Shown here in pieces: positions 18,855 through 27,377 of a DNA stretch of 64,000 nt; position 1 is the first letter of the stretch; every line of letters starts with the position of its first letter. The notes under the pieces are model-generated. The model worked only from the letters and a program-made list of their open reading frames with translations, was not told the origin of the DNA and made no database searches. Source of the stretch: JBELHO01 sp042091375. GTDB taxonomy: Bacteria > Pseudomonadota > Gammaproteobacteria > Enterobacterales > Alteromonadaceae. The DNA lies in the NCBI GenBank assembly GCA_042091375.1, contig JBELHO010000005.1, positions 62,001 through 126,000 on the forward strand, written 5' to 3'. Made by a program: the position numbers and the translations under genes.

Positions 18855-19913
18855 TTATAAACTGATATGTTTACGCAGTACTGGCCCCAGTTTATTTGCC
18901 AAAGCAAGAGGTAAAGCTTGCCACATCTTCTCAAATAAAGGCCGAAACGAACTGTTATTAGGCAACAATAATTCATTGGAGTTGGTTTCTTTTCTCGGTA
19001 AACTAGACCAGTTTAAAGCAACAGGTATAGCGCCCCATTGTTGCTTGAATTTATAAGTGCCTTCGCCAAATGTCGATCGACCAAAATCAAATTGTTTACA
19101 GCCTAATTCGCAGCTAAATTTGAGTAACGCCCAATACACCATCATATTCGGCGCAAGTTTGTTAAATTCAATTAAAGTAGATGCCCATGGAATAGATACC
19201 TTTGAAGCAGAATACAAAATAAATCCGACAGCAATCACCTGATGCTGTTTTTTCACCAGAACGATTTGATATTTACCCCGATAGTGTTCAGCAACAGACT
19301 TAAACCACTGCAAGCTGTGAACTGGTGAGCCTAACCTGTGCATGTTAACACTCAAAACAGCATAAAAACTTTCCACAAATTGGCTACCAGTACCCAACTC
19401 GTATACCAAGCCATTTTTTTCTGACTTGCGAATTTGGCTCCGTAATTTAGATTTAAAACTACTCATTAATTCGTCCGAGCTACTCGGTAAAGGTAACTGC
19501 ATGATCACCTTTTTACCATCAAGTTGACTCAATTCGAACGACTCCGTTGCTACTTCTCGCAGTTCAAAACTATGGCATTTTTTTGCAATAACGACATTAT
19601 TGATGAATTTGGCAAGGTGCTCTTTGATCGTCTCTGAATCTGCCAAAACACCACCGAGATCACAGTAGGGTAAGGAGCAAAGTGACTTACACACTCCAAA
19701 CTTAGACATCAAAATAACAGAGCAAATTCCCACTAACTTATCATCTATAAAAGCAGCAATATTTAAGGCTTGATAACCATATGCTTGCTGAACCGCTTGA
19801 CCCCAACCCCATAAGTGGTAAGGAGAGTGATCATTATGAGCATTGACATAAGCATCCCACTTATGCTTTAAATCCGATGTAACTTGGTTAATTTGTATCG
19901 ATTGCCTAGACAT
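18855..19913 (-). CDS. FemAB-like protein, XrtA/PEP-CTERM-associated (TIGR03019 type)
   Basis: A protein of about 352 residues with two GNAT folds of FemAB type. The N-terminal HSPYHLWGWGQAVQQAYGYQ is typical of this family, followed by SLPYCDLGGVLAD, the basic segment SFKSKLRSQIRKSEKNGL and the C-terminal KQFDFGRSTFGEGTYKFKQQWGA. FemAB relatives transfer aminoacyl or acyl groups; in XrtA loci the acceptor is unknown and may be a sugar of the polymer. ATG 19913 lies two bases past the stop of the deacetylase gene; the longer frame from 19952 would overlap it. All active genes here are in one minus-strand run. Confidence 0.87.
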   Translation of the reverse strand: MSRQSIQINQVTSDLKHKWDAYVNAHNDHSPYHLWGWGQAVQQAYGYQALNIAAFIDDKLVGICSVILMSKFGVCKSLCSLPYCDLGGVLADSETIKEHLAKFINNVVIAKKCHSFELREVATESFELSQLDGKKVIMQLPLPSSSDELMSSFKSKLRSQIRKSEKNGLVYELGTGSQFVESFYAVLSVNMHRLGSPVHSLQWFKSVAEHYRGKYQIVLVKKQHQVIAVGFILYSASKVSIPWASTLIEFNKLAPNMMVYWALLKFSCELGCKQFDFGRSTFGEGTYKFKQQWGAIPVALNWSSLPRKETNSNELLLPNNSSFRPLFEKMWQALPLALANKLGPVLRKHISL

Positions 19914-19915
19914 AC

Positions 19916-20890
19916 TTACAATAATTTTTCCTTGGCTTGGCTGATAGTACAAAATGTTACATTCGCCTGCCTTTTCAATGAATTTACACTTTTTGCTATG
20001 TGCTCGTACAGCTGAGCTCCTGAATATCGATTATTTTTATATGGTAAATCAATTAAACTAGAACTGTGCATATTCATATGAATAATCGGAGACTTACGCT
20101 TTAATAGTGATAGGGTTAAGGCATTGAGCTCATCAATGGATGATAACTCTGGACTCATATAAATTTTGCGCAGTAGGTGAGTTTGCCAAGCGATGCCAGT
20201 TAATCGTAAAAACTGCAAAGCATTGTGATTTATGATGTTAAATAACTTATTACTCAGTTCAAAATATTGGTTATTAAAGCCTGCTGAAACAGGTATTTCA
20301 GCAATTTTTCTTTGTTCACCTACTAATAAAGGATCCTGCAATGACGGCCAGTATGGAAGCCCCTCTATACCAAAACAACTAAAATAATCATTTTTGTAAT
20401 AAGGCAGCATACTGGAATCAACTGATAAGCCTTTTTCAATGAGTAAATTGATTACTTTTGAGTTCATTCCCCAACGGCCTGTTCTAAAGGCATTAACGGA
20501 TACACCTAAAGACTGTGATATTTTTTCTAGTAACACAGTTAACTTTTGCGCAACTAATTCAATGGGCAAATTAACCACATGCGATTCAAAATCTGTGTTG
20601 TTGCCTATTAATGGTGGATTGCACCAAGGGTGTAAATGGGCGCCAATTTCACAGTCACCATTATTGACTAACTGCAGTAAATTGCAGACTGAACCCTGAT
20701 TGTCAACCATTGCAAAATCGACAAAATAGGTTGGTTTTATACCTAATTCATTACAAAAAGCCTGAAATTTGGGCAACACGTCTGCATTGCTAACTTTGGG
20801 AGAATTCTGTGGAAAAGAAGACTTCCAATCCCATTCTTCCTCGGTATCAACAGACAATACAAAAATAATATCAGGCTTAGGTGCAGGCAT
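19916..20890 (-). CDS. Polysaccharide deacetylase (NodB-like)
   Basis: A 324-residue NodB-homology protein without signal peptide. The metal-site motif 1 is present as LSVDTEEEWDW near the N-terminus, and the second metal-binding motif is GAHLHPWCNPPL, a wide H-x-H variant. FRTGRWGMNSKVINLLIEKG corresponds to motif 3. A late IIHMNMHSSSLIDLP segment supplies another histidine pair. It probably removes N- or O-acetyl groups from an intracellular or lipid-linked sugar, or acts at the membrane; it is distinct from the DUF3473 deacetylase at 26484-27377. It is spaced six bases from the GT4 gene upstream and two bases from the FemAB-like gene downstream. Confidence 0.83.
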   Translation of the reverse strand: MPAPKPDIIFVLSVDTEEEWDWKSSFPQNSPKVSNADVLPKFQAFCNELGIKPTYFVDFAMVDNQGSVCNLLQLVNNGDCEIGAHLHPWCNPPLIGNNTDFESHVVNLPIELVAQKLTVLLEKISQSLGVSVNAFRTGRWGMNSKVINLLIEKGLSVDSSMLPYYKNDYFSCFGIEGLPYWPSLQDPLLVGEQRKIAEIPVSAGFNNQYFELSNKLFNIINHNALQFLRLTGIAWQTHLLRKIYMSPELSSIDELNALTLSLLKRKSPIIHMNMHSSSLIDLPYKNNRYSGAQLYEHIAKSVNSLKRQANVTFCTISQAKEKLL

Positions 20891-20896
20891 ACCAGT

Positions 20897-22018
20897 TTAT
20901 TTCTCAATCAAATTTGTAAAAACCTCAGTGTATTCTTTTGCCATACGCTGAGCTGAATAATGTTGGTAAACATAATCTCTACCATTAATAGATAATTGAT
21001 GCGAAAAATCGCTATCAAATAGAATTTTTTGCCAATATTTTGCTAAGGTTAGCTTATCATTGAGCGGAGCCAGTAAACCAGTTTGTTGATGCTTAATGAG
21101 TTGATCAACGCCGCTAATATTGTAGGCGGCAACTGGCACGCCCATCGCTAGTGTTTCCATCAAACACCTTGGGATACCCTCTAAAACAGAGGTCATAACA
21201 AACAAATCAAAGCTTTCTAACCAAGCCATGCGGTCACTTCTAAATCCTAAAAATTCAATGTTATCAGCACTGTCAAGACTTTTAGCATACAACTCTAATT
21301 CTGCCCTAGAGTCTCCGTCTCCTAAAAAGAATAAACGTAAATTGCCATGTTTAGTTTGCAGCTGATCAAATATGTCTAAAATATCTTTAATATTTTTTCT
21401 TCCGATCATTTGTCCAATAAAGCCGATCCTTTTCTCCTCAACATTTGTACAAGTCAATTTATCTTTACTCAGCCTTTGTTGTTCGACTTCTGACAAGTCT
21501 ACGCCATTTTGCACATATACTAATTTTTGTTGGCGTACACCGTACTTTCTGACGTCAATCATTAGTTGCGGTGATAGAGGAACCACTCGATCAGCAAAAC
21601 GAAAAACCTGACAGCCAAGCCAAATAAACACTTTTAGCTTAAAGTCAATATTCGTCGAAAAGCCGTGAGGAGTCATGACTATTTTTATCCCAGCTTTTTT
21701 AGCCGCTAAGAAACCAAGAATATCTGACTTGTAGCCATGGGTATGAATAATGTCAATATCACGTTCTTTTATGAGTGAAGCCAGTTTGTTTACAACAGAT
21801 AAATCAAACTTATTTTTCATTGCTAGACGAAATGTTGCACCACAATTTTGTTGAAAATAATTTTCAATTTCAGGGGCTTGTTGTTCACCTTCGATAGTAA
21901 CAGCTAGATCAGAATGAATTGTCAATGGATCTAAGTGCTTACATAGGGCAAGTACCCAACGCTCTGCACCGTAGAATCCTGATGAACAAATAAACTGTAA
22001 CACCTTAATTTGTTTCAT
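20897..22018 (-). CDS. Glycosyltransferase, GT4
   Basis: A 373-residue GT-B enzyme. Acceptor-domain marks are VLQFICSSGFYGAERWVLAL at the N-terminus, DIDIIHTHGYKSDILGFLAAKKAG and MTPHGFSTN. Donor-domain marks are YVQNGVDLSEVE, RIGFIGQMIGRKNIKDI, FLGDGDSRAELE, EFLGFRSDRMAW and the E-x7-E region TSVLEGIPRCLMETLAMGVPVAAYNISG. It overlaps the end of the RIFT-barrel gene by 14 bases. It is one of several GT4 enzymes of the locus that would assemble the repeat unit; the donor is not predictable. Confidence 0.87.
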   Translation of the reverse strand: MKQIKVLQFICSSGFYGAERWVLALCKHLDPLTIHSDLAVTIEGEQQAPEIENYFQQNCGATFRLAMKNKFDLSVVNKLASLIKERDIDIIHTHGYKSDILGFLAAKKAGIKIVMTPHGFSTNIDFKLKVFIWLGCQVFRFADRVVPLSPQLMIDVRKYGVRQQKLVYVQNGVDLSEVEQQRLSKDKLTCTNVEEKRIGFIGQMIGRKNIKDILDIFDQLQTKHGNLRLFFLGDGDSRAELELYAKSLDSADNIEFLGFRSDRMAWLESFDLFVMTSVLEGIPRCLMETLAMGVPVAAYNISGVDQLIKHQQTGLLAPLNDKLTLAKYWQKILFDSDFSHQLSINGRDYVYQHYSAQRMAKEYTEVFTNLIEK

Positions 22019-24581
22019 CTATGTATTTCCCAAATATTTTTTTACACTTAATCGAGCGAAAACTGAGCCATTTTATTTCCCTTTTTAAAGAGAAACGCAC
22101 TAATTCTTTTAACATTAACTTCATAATCTTCACGTACTTGTTAGGTAACTCCCTAGCTGTGTATTCGATTTCAAGGGAACAGTCACAGCTGGATTTTTTA
22201 CCAATACCAAAGTAACACATATGGATATTTTGCATTAATAAAACCAAAACACGTGTTGATCCTTTATGCTTTGCGCAACGAAGAGTATCTTGCACATAAG
22301 TTAAGAAAAACTCTGCCTTTTTCTGAAAGAGTTGATTATCAGAAAGTGAAAAATACTGTGCTAATCTAAAAATACTCACCTTCCTTAATTCTTGTGCTAC
22401 CCAAGTTGTGGTTGGAAATTCTAATTTATCTGCTTGAGATAAATAAGGCTTTTCGTTTGCTAACATCCATGTTGCATAAAGTAACAGTGCATCTCTGGCG
22501 TAGCAAAAATCATCATCAAACTGGGTTAACTGTTCTTTTATTATTAAGAATCGACCAACCGACTGTAATAAAACAGTGTAAAACCAAGTCAGCTCAATAT
22601 TGCCCAAGTTACGCTGAGCTACATTGTCTAAGGGATGAATAGTGTGCTGGATAATTGTATTGGCCAAAGTTAAATAGTTATTATCGTTGGTTAATTCATA
22701 GGCGTCTAACTGAGCCGTAATAAAATGCCCCGTGCCCCTATCAAGAGGATAAAGACCGGTAATATGGTTCTTAACACCTAAACTAGCACTTTTCTTTATG
22801 GCTAATAACTTGGCCAAAAAACCGGCCGAACCCTCAAAGCTGTTGTTGATCCATTTAGCTAAATTGACTACAGCTTGTTTAGCACTCTCATCTCCAGATA
22901 AAAAATAATAAAGCGTTAATCCTGTGGTGTAGCAATGTTGAGGGCCGGGTCCTCCCCCTGAAGTGTAGCCTTGATAAACTGGCTTATGGCGAGAGGAAAA
23001 GGTTCGGTGTGAACAGGTTTCAGCTCGAAGATAATGATCTGTATGCCAAAATAGGCCATGATTATATTCTGGTTTATCTTCATTGGTATGGTAGATGTCT
23101 ATATCGATAACATGTCTGGCTAAGTCATTGGCAAGTTCCAGCCATAACTCATTCTGACTGATCATATATTGATTTAGTAAACCAAAAATCGGATCGTATT
23201 GATTGTTGTAATGAGAGACAAAAATAGCCTCGCCACTATCTTGTTCTGCTTCATGATCAGCATATATTTCACCAAAATTACGCCAACCATATTCATCAAT
23301 GATTTCTCTTTTGTCAAAGAAATTAGTATCACCAGTTAATCCCAAAGCAATAGTCTCAGTGATACTAGAATGAGGAATATCGGCTAAATAAAACGCCACT
23401 ACTTTTGTCTTTTCCACATAGTGTTGACAAATTTTAAAACTGACTTGTTCACCCTGCCAGTCAATTGCCTTGGCATCCGCATCAAAATCCATCCATAACA
23501 CATGAGATTTTTGTTCACCTGGTTGCAACTCATGATATCCATCGGGAAATAAACTGACACGGCATTTGCTTTGGCAGTGCTTGATTTGTTTGGGGAAGTT
23601 TTGCCAAAACTGATTTAAATGCATAGCAACAAAATTATCATTGTTTGCTACTAATAACGTTGGTTCACAGCGCAAGCCGCTGTATTCACTCTCACTGGTA
23701 TCCACCTTAAAACCATTTTCTGACAATGGTACCTCGCCTTGTGCATTAACGTGGTTAATACTTTGCCAATTTTCTCCACCACTCGCGAATTGTGTGAGAG
23801 TGATCTTTGTTTGTGCATCGTAAATAACCCCTGAATGATGATTTTTTATCTGAATTTTTTTACTATTTTTAGCGCTAAAGTCAAATCCCAATGACCTAAA
23901 ATAACAGCTATTGTCATCGCCAAGATCCCATAGACCATTAGGATGAATAGCTCCTTTTGTATTGATCAGAGTAAATTCAATTTTGACGATTGCACTATCG
24001 ACATAAAAGGTATAACGACACTGATAAGTTAACTGACAATCCTTTAATACAATTCTACCTTTGGCAAGAAGCGATTGCATCACCAGTAATTGACGCTGAT
24101 CACTGGCATATTCAATAGTATCGAGATACCATTTTGCTTTTTCTTGCTGTTTACCTAAACATCCACTACTGAGCTGGCCAAGTTCATTACACGTCGCCAT
24201 ACTCTTCAATATTAACCCCTCATTTTCATCACAAGTCAGAGAAAAAATGGCCCTTTGCGTGTTTATGGTATGAGCAGCTTGTTCAACCTCTATCATTACT
24301 GGTCGGCAATTACTGGTTGCTACATCAGTTAAATAATAGAGCTCACCCAGTGATTCTTGGTGTATTAAAACACAATAAATTTCTACCCATTTGATACTAT
24401 CGTCATGCCAATAAGATAAGATCTTATATTGACAAGCAAACAGCTCACCTGCAGTGTTTTCAATACTGAGATAGTCAAGGCTAAATAGTGCTTTTTGTTG
24501 AAAAGGCACACTCACTCGAACAAAGTATTTTTCTTGCTGATACTTAGGTAAACCATGAATAAAAAGTGGAATTTTTTCCAT
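22005..24581 (-). CDS. Large RIFT-barrel protein resembling exo-rhamnogalacturonan lyases (PL26/YetA-like)
   Basis: An 858-residue protein without a signal peptide. The N-terminus (PLFIHGLPKYQQEKYFVRVSVPFQQKALF, then ILSYWHDDSIKWVEIYCVL) looks like the RIFT-barrel domain of PcRGLX/YetA-like exo-lyases, whose usual signature is 'W-DGS-KW'. The middle and C-terminal parts contain an alpha/alpha-barrel-like region with HTDHYLRAETCSHRTFSSRH, GYTSGGGPGPQHCYTTGLTLYYFLSGD and HITGLYPLDRGTGHF. These aromatic and histidine-rich motifs resemble heparinase/lyase-type toroids. It is the first gene of the nine-gene EPS run, so it may process the polymer or an intermediate, unexpectedly in the cytoplasm. 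The family assignment is from pattern only; catalysis is unproven. Confidence 0.6.
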   Translation of the reverse strand: MEKIPLFIHGLPKYQQEKYFVRVSVPFQQKALFSLDYLSIENTAGELFACQYKILSYWHDDSIKWVEIYCVLIHQESLGELYYLTDVATSNCRPVMIEVEQAAHTINTQRAIFSLTCDENEGLILKSMATCNELGQLSSGCLGKQQEKAKWYLDTIEYASDQRQLLVMQSLLAKGRIVLKDCQLTYQCRYTFYVDSAIVKIEFTLINTKGAIHPNGLWDLGDDNSCYFRSLGFDFSAKNSKKIQIKNHHSGVIYDAQTKITLTQFASGGENWQSINHVNAQGEVPLSENGFKVDTSESEYSGLRCEPTLLVANNDNFVAMHLNQFWQNFPKQIKHCQSKCRVSLFPDGYHELQPGEQKSHVLWMDFDADAKAIDWQGEQVSFKICQHYVEKTKVVAFYLADIPHSSITETIALGLTGDTNFFDKREIIDEYGWRNFGEIYADHEAEQDSGEAIFVSHYNNQYDPIFGLLNQYMISQNELWLELANDLARHVIDIDIYHTNEDKPEYNHGLFWHTDHYLRAETCSHRTFSSRHKPVYQGYTSGGGPGPQHCYTTGLTLYYFLSGDESAKQAVVNLAKWINNSFEGSAGFLAKLLAIKKSASLGVKNHITGLYPLDRGTGHFITAQLDAYELTNDNNYLTLANTIIQHTIHPLDNVAQRNLGNIELTWFYTVLLQSVGRFLIIKEQLTQFDDDFCYARDALLLYATWMLANEKPYLSQADKLEFPTTTWVAQELRKVSIFRLAQYFSLSDNQLFQKKAEFFLTYVQDTLRCAKHKGSTRVLVLLMQNIHMCYFGIGKKSSCDCSLEIEYTARELPNKYVKIMKLMLKELVRFSLKREIKWLSFRSIKCKKIFGKYIDETN

Positions 24582-24606
24582 TAAGTACTAATCCGAGATA
24601 GCCATA

Positions 24607-24711
24607 TCACGATCCAATACGGCCATATTTGTGAGTTCTTGATAATGGCCAAATCCGTGTTCCACTGCCATCACACATAACGGTAGGAACAATATTGTCA
24701 ATCACTGGGAT
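24607..24711 (-). pseudogene. Remnant of mannose-1-phosphate guanylyltransferase (manC 5' end)
   Basis: A short minus-strand frame (within an open frame beginning at 24792) encodes NIVPTVMCDGSGTRIWPLSR, which matches the N-terminal nucleotide-binding signature of ManC/CpsB-type enzymes (usual form GGSGTRLWPLSR). The frame then runs off into HKYGRIGS and a stop, and the rest of the roughly 470-residue enzyme is absent. This is therefore a deleted gene, not a small functional one. It lies directly upstream of the nine-gene run, at the junction with the core XrtA genes, and marks a past rearrangement. Confidence 0.75.
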
Positions 24712-24963
24712 CATTTCCATGTGCAAAGTAAGTAGTTTAAATACTAAGTTATTCTTGCAAATGATAAAAGCATAAACCGCAATTAGTAGCAATTATTGAA
24801 AATTTATATTAGTGGCGCTTGTTTTGTATGTAAAATTAATCATAACCAAGTAGCTTTACCGATAATTTTTAAAGTCGCTGCTTAGCTGAATTTCAGTCTG
24901 AACTAGCTAGTATAATTATAATATGCAAATAACTTTCTACAGTAATACGAGATGCATGCGTTG
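24712..24963. other. Intergenic region between manC remnant and xrtA operon end
   Basis: An AT-rich stretch that continues the 382-base gene-free interval 24582-24963. It should contain the promoter for the minus-strand nine-gene run. A -10-like TATAAT occurs near 24915-24925 on either strand, but no convincing -35 at correct spacing, no sigma-54 site and no terminator were found. The open frame upstream of the manC remnant extends into it without recognisable homology. Confidence 0.4.
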
Positions 24964-26487
24964 TTATTTCTTTGTGGGTAACTGGTTGAGTTGTTGATAG
25001 TAATTGTTTACTAGTTTATGAGGCTGTTTTAATATCAGCTCAATCTCAGTGTTCAGTACCACTTTATCGATACTGCTACTCGATAGCATCAACAAATGTC
25101 CCGACGCATTTTCATTGCTGACTTTTAAATAAGTCTGATAAAGCTTTGCCTTAGTTTGGCTAACAAATGCCTTACCATTAATAAGATACCAGTAATAGAC
25201 TATTCTGTGCTGACCTTGCTGCGTAGTAAGCGTTAACTTATTATAATGTTCGCCTGCTATTTGTACCTTGTTGCTATTGAGCAGCGTCCAATATTTATCA
25301 TCGTACATACGATGCTCTGAAGCAATCAGTTCGCCTGAGACTTCATCAAAATAGGCGCCATAAAAGTCAACTAATTTGGGTTTATTATCACTGCCTATTG
25401 GTTGTTTACTGCTTAACTGTCCTGTGACCACTTGAGTGCTGTTGTTTAATTGGGGGAGCAAGTGTGGGCGATTTTGCGCTTCAAAGTTCAAGCGAGTTAA
25501 CATTTTATCAACCGGCCAATACTGCTTTTTAATTGGTGAAGTGTCTATGTAATACAGCCAGAATTGTTGAAGGCCGATCACTGTGATTAACCCAACAAAG
25601 ACTATGGCAATTTGCTTTTGTTGATGATGGCTGTTCGCAGGTAAGTCTGATTTTTTTGAGCTTGTTGTGGTAAGAGCAGTATCTCTGTAGCGCTCACCGA
25701 TTAAAATCAAAATAAATAAAATAATACAATAAAAAATACCACCATAAATTAGATGATCGGCACCCACAGCGTGTTGCATATCAGTTAAATGGCCAGTCAA
25801 TATAATACCGTAAACCCGCAAGGCATTAGCGATAATAGGCACGATAACAGCTAACAATATAAAGTAGCACCGCTTTTTCAAGGAGCTAAAAGAAACATAG
25901 CTATAAATAAAGCCAAAGGCGATAGAGGTAATTAAAAAGCTGACACCTGAGCATGCTTCAGCCACTAAAAATTGTCCTTCAGGTATCTCTAAGTAAAGTC
26001 CATTGCGATAAATAGGCACCTGAGTTAACTCCAACAAAGGCACCGCTAAATCGGTAGTAAGCTCTTGTAAGTAAGGAATAAGTTGATCGCCGACGGGAAT
26101 GGCAAACACCATAAAAAACAATGGAAAAGCTATGACCCTAGTGGCCTTATTGCCGAGCAAGATCCAAATCATCAGCGGTAAAGCGATGAAGCTAGCCATG
26201 TGCATTAACAGTTTAATATCGCCTATTTGCGCAAATAACTGAATAGCAAGCAAACCTGTAATGGGAATCATTAACCAATAATTAGGCCGTATAGGCTGTT
26301 CAATCAGTTGATCTTTGTTCTGATAAAGCAAGTAGCAAACAACAGGTATGACTAAAAAGCAATGATTGTATATTTCAGAGGAATACCATACGTTAACCGC
26401 CGTAGTTATCCCCTGATAAAAACCCAAGCCCCACAAAACTAAAATAGAAAATAAGCCGAGTAGCATAAACTTGCTTGTTTGCTTCAT
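24964..26487 (-). CDS. xrtA: Exosortase A with C-terminal EpsI domain
   Basis: An inner-membrane transpeptidase-like enzyme that recognises PEP-CTERM tails. The first 300 residues form about eight membrane segments with all three catalytic positions: Cys in VAEACSGVSF (about residue 180), Arg in ANALRVYGI and His in DHLIYGGIFY. The C-terminal 200 residues are a periplasmic EpsI/DUF3485-type domain (VDKMLTRLNFE, YYWYLINGKAF), which in XrtA loci is commonly fused. It overlaps the upstream deacetylase by four bases (ATGA). The only PEP-CTERM protein seen in the window is at 43785-44369; other substrates are probably elsewhere in the genome. Confidence 0.95.
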   Translation of the reverse strand: MKQTSKFMLLGLFSILVLWGLGFYQGITTAVNVWYSSEIYNHCFLVIPVVCYLLYQNKDQLIEQPIRPNYWLMIPITGLLAIQLFAQIGDIKLLMHMASFIALPLMIWILLGNKATRVIAFPLFFMVFAIPVGDQLIPYLQELTTDLAVPLLELTQVPIYRNGLYLEIPEGQFLVAEACSGVSFLITSIAFGFIYSYVSFSSLKKRCYFILLAVIVPIIANALRVYGIILTGHLTDMQHAVGADHLIYGGIFYCIILFILILIGERYRDTALTTTSSKKSDLPANSHHQQKQIAIVFVGLITVIGLQQFWLYYIDTSPIKKQYWPVDKMLTRLNFEAQNRPHLLPQLNNSTQVVTGQLSSKQPIGSDNKPKLVDFYGAYFDEVSGELIASEHRMYDDKYWTLLNSNKVQIAGEHYNKLTLTTQQGQHRIVYYWYLINGKAFVSQTKAKLYQTYLKVSNENASGHLLMLSSSSIDKVVLNTEIELILKQPHKLVNNYYQQLNQLPTKK

Positions 26488-27377
26488 CGCAATGGTGCCT
26501 CAGTCTTATTAACTAAAGTAGACTTAATGCAGCCATTAGATAAATACACATCTTGCATAGTAGACCAGTTAAAGTCTGTCAGTAATTTATCAATTTTACT
26601 TTCCATTCGAGATAAATTGGCGTAGTGCCTGAATCTCGATTTAACAGATAAACCACTCACCTTTGGTTGCTTGGGATCAATCTCCCAAGGGTGAAAATAA
26701 AAATTATAAGGTTGGCCTTCTGTTTTTAGGTATTTTTCAATGCGCTTTTTTGAGAAAAAATAGGGGTATAAACGAAAATAGCCACCGCCGCCAATACCGG
26801 TATTTGTAGATCCTGAGCGCAAAGTAGGTACCGGTATCTCAATGATCCCTTCGGCACGGGTGTGAATAAAACGCGGCCAATCAGGCGTACCGTATAAATC
26901 ATGCACAATTGGGTAAGTGCTGGAACTGTATAAGATCCCTAACTCCACCAATAACTCAAAAGCCCACTCATTGTCTTTACCTATAGAAAAACTAGGTGCT
27001 CGGTAACCTAACACTTTTTGACCTGAAAGTTGTTGAAGTACATTGATACTTTGTTCTATATCAACCGACAATTGCGCTTTGGTTTGTAACATAGCACGGC
27101 GATGGTTCATACCATGACTGGCAATTTCATGGCCTTGATCAGCAATATCTTTGATCAGCTGAGGAAATGCTTGAGCAACCCAACCAAGAATAAAAAAAGT
27201 GGCTTTGATTTTTTTTTGCGCAAATAAGTCGAGTAAATGTCGGGTGTTATAATCCACTGTAGGCTTGCAGTTATGCCAATCACTGGGTTGAATAACTTTT
27301 TCGAACGCTGAAACATGAAAATAATCTTCAACATCTACTGTCATTGCACATGTTTGCTGAAATTTCATTGAATACAT
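26484..27377 (-). CDS. XrtA-associated polysaccharide deacetylase with DUF3473 (TIGR03006 type)
   Basis: A 297-residue NodB-like deacetylase. The family hallmark MTVDVEDYFHVSAFEK lies at residue 12, followed by the metal site HEIASHGMNHRRA, GYRAPSFSIG (motif 3) and the DUF3473 region with GGGGYFRLYPYFFSKKRIEKYL and FYFHPWEIDP. It probably de-N-acetylates polymer or precursor sugars. The first possible start is 27377, overlapping the stop of the previous gene by one base; ATG 27368 is an alternative, and most family members start close to the MTVDVEDYF motif. It is translationally coupled to xrtA. Confidence 0.93.
   Translation of the reverse strand: MYSMKFQQTCAMTVDVEDYFHVSAFEKVIQPSDWHNCKPTVDYNTRHLLDLFAQKKIKATFFILGWVAQAFPQLIKDIADQGHEIASHGMNHRRAMLQTKAQLSVDIEQSINVLQQLSGQKVLGYRAPSFSIGKDNEWAFELLVELGILYSSSTYPIVHDLYGTPDWPRFIHTRAEGIIEIPVPTLRSGSTNTGIGGGGYFRLYPYFFSKKRIEKYLKTEGQPYNFYFHPWEIDPKQPKVSGLSVKSRFRHYANLSRMESKIDKLLTDFNWSTMQDVYLSNGCIKSTLVNKTEAPLR

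Noticed and set aside
24607..24792. Functional 61-residue small protein
   Set aside because: Only the manC-like signature is meaningful; the frame ends abruptly after it, as expected of a gene remnant.
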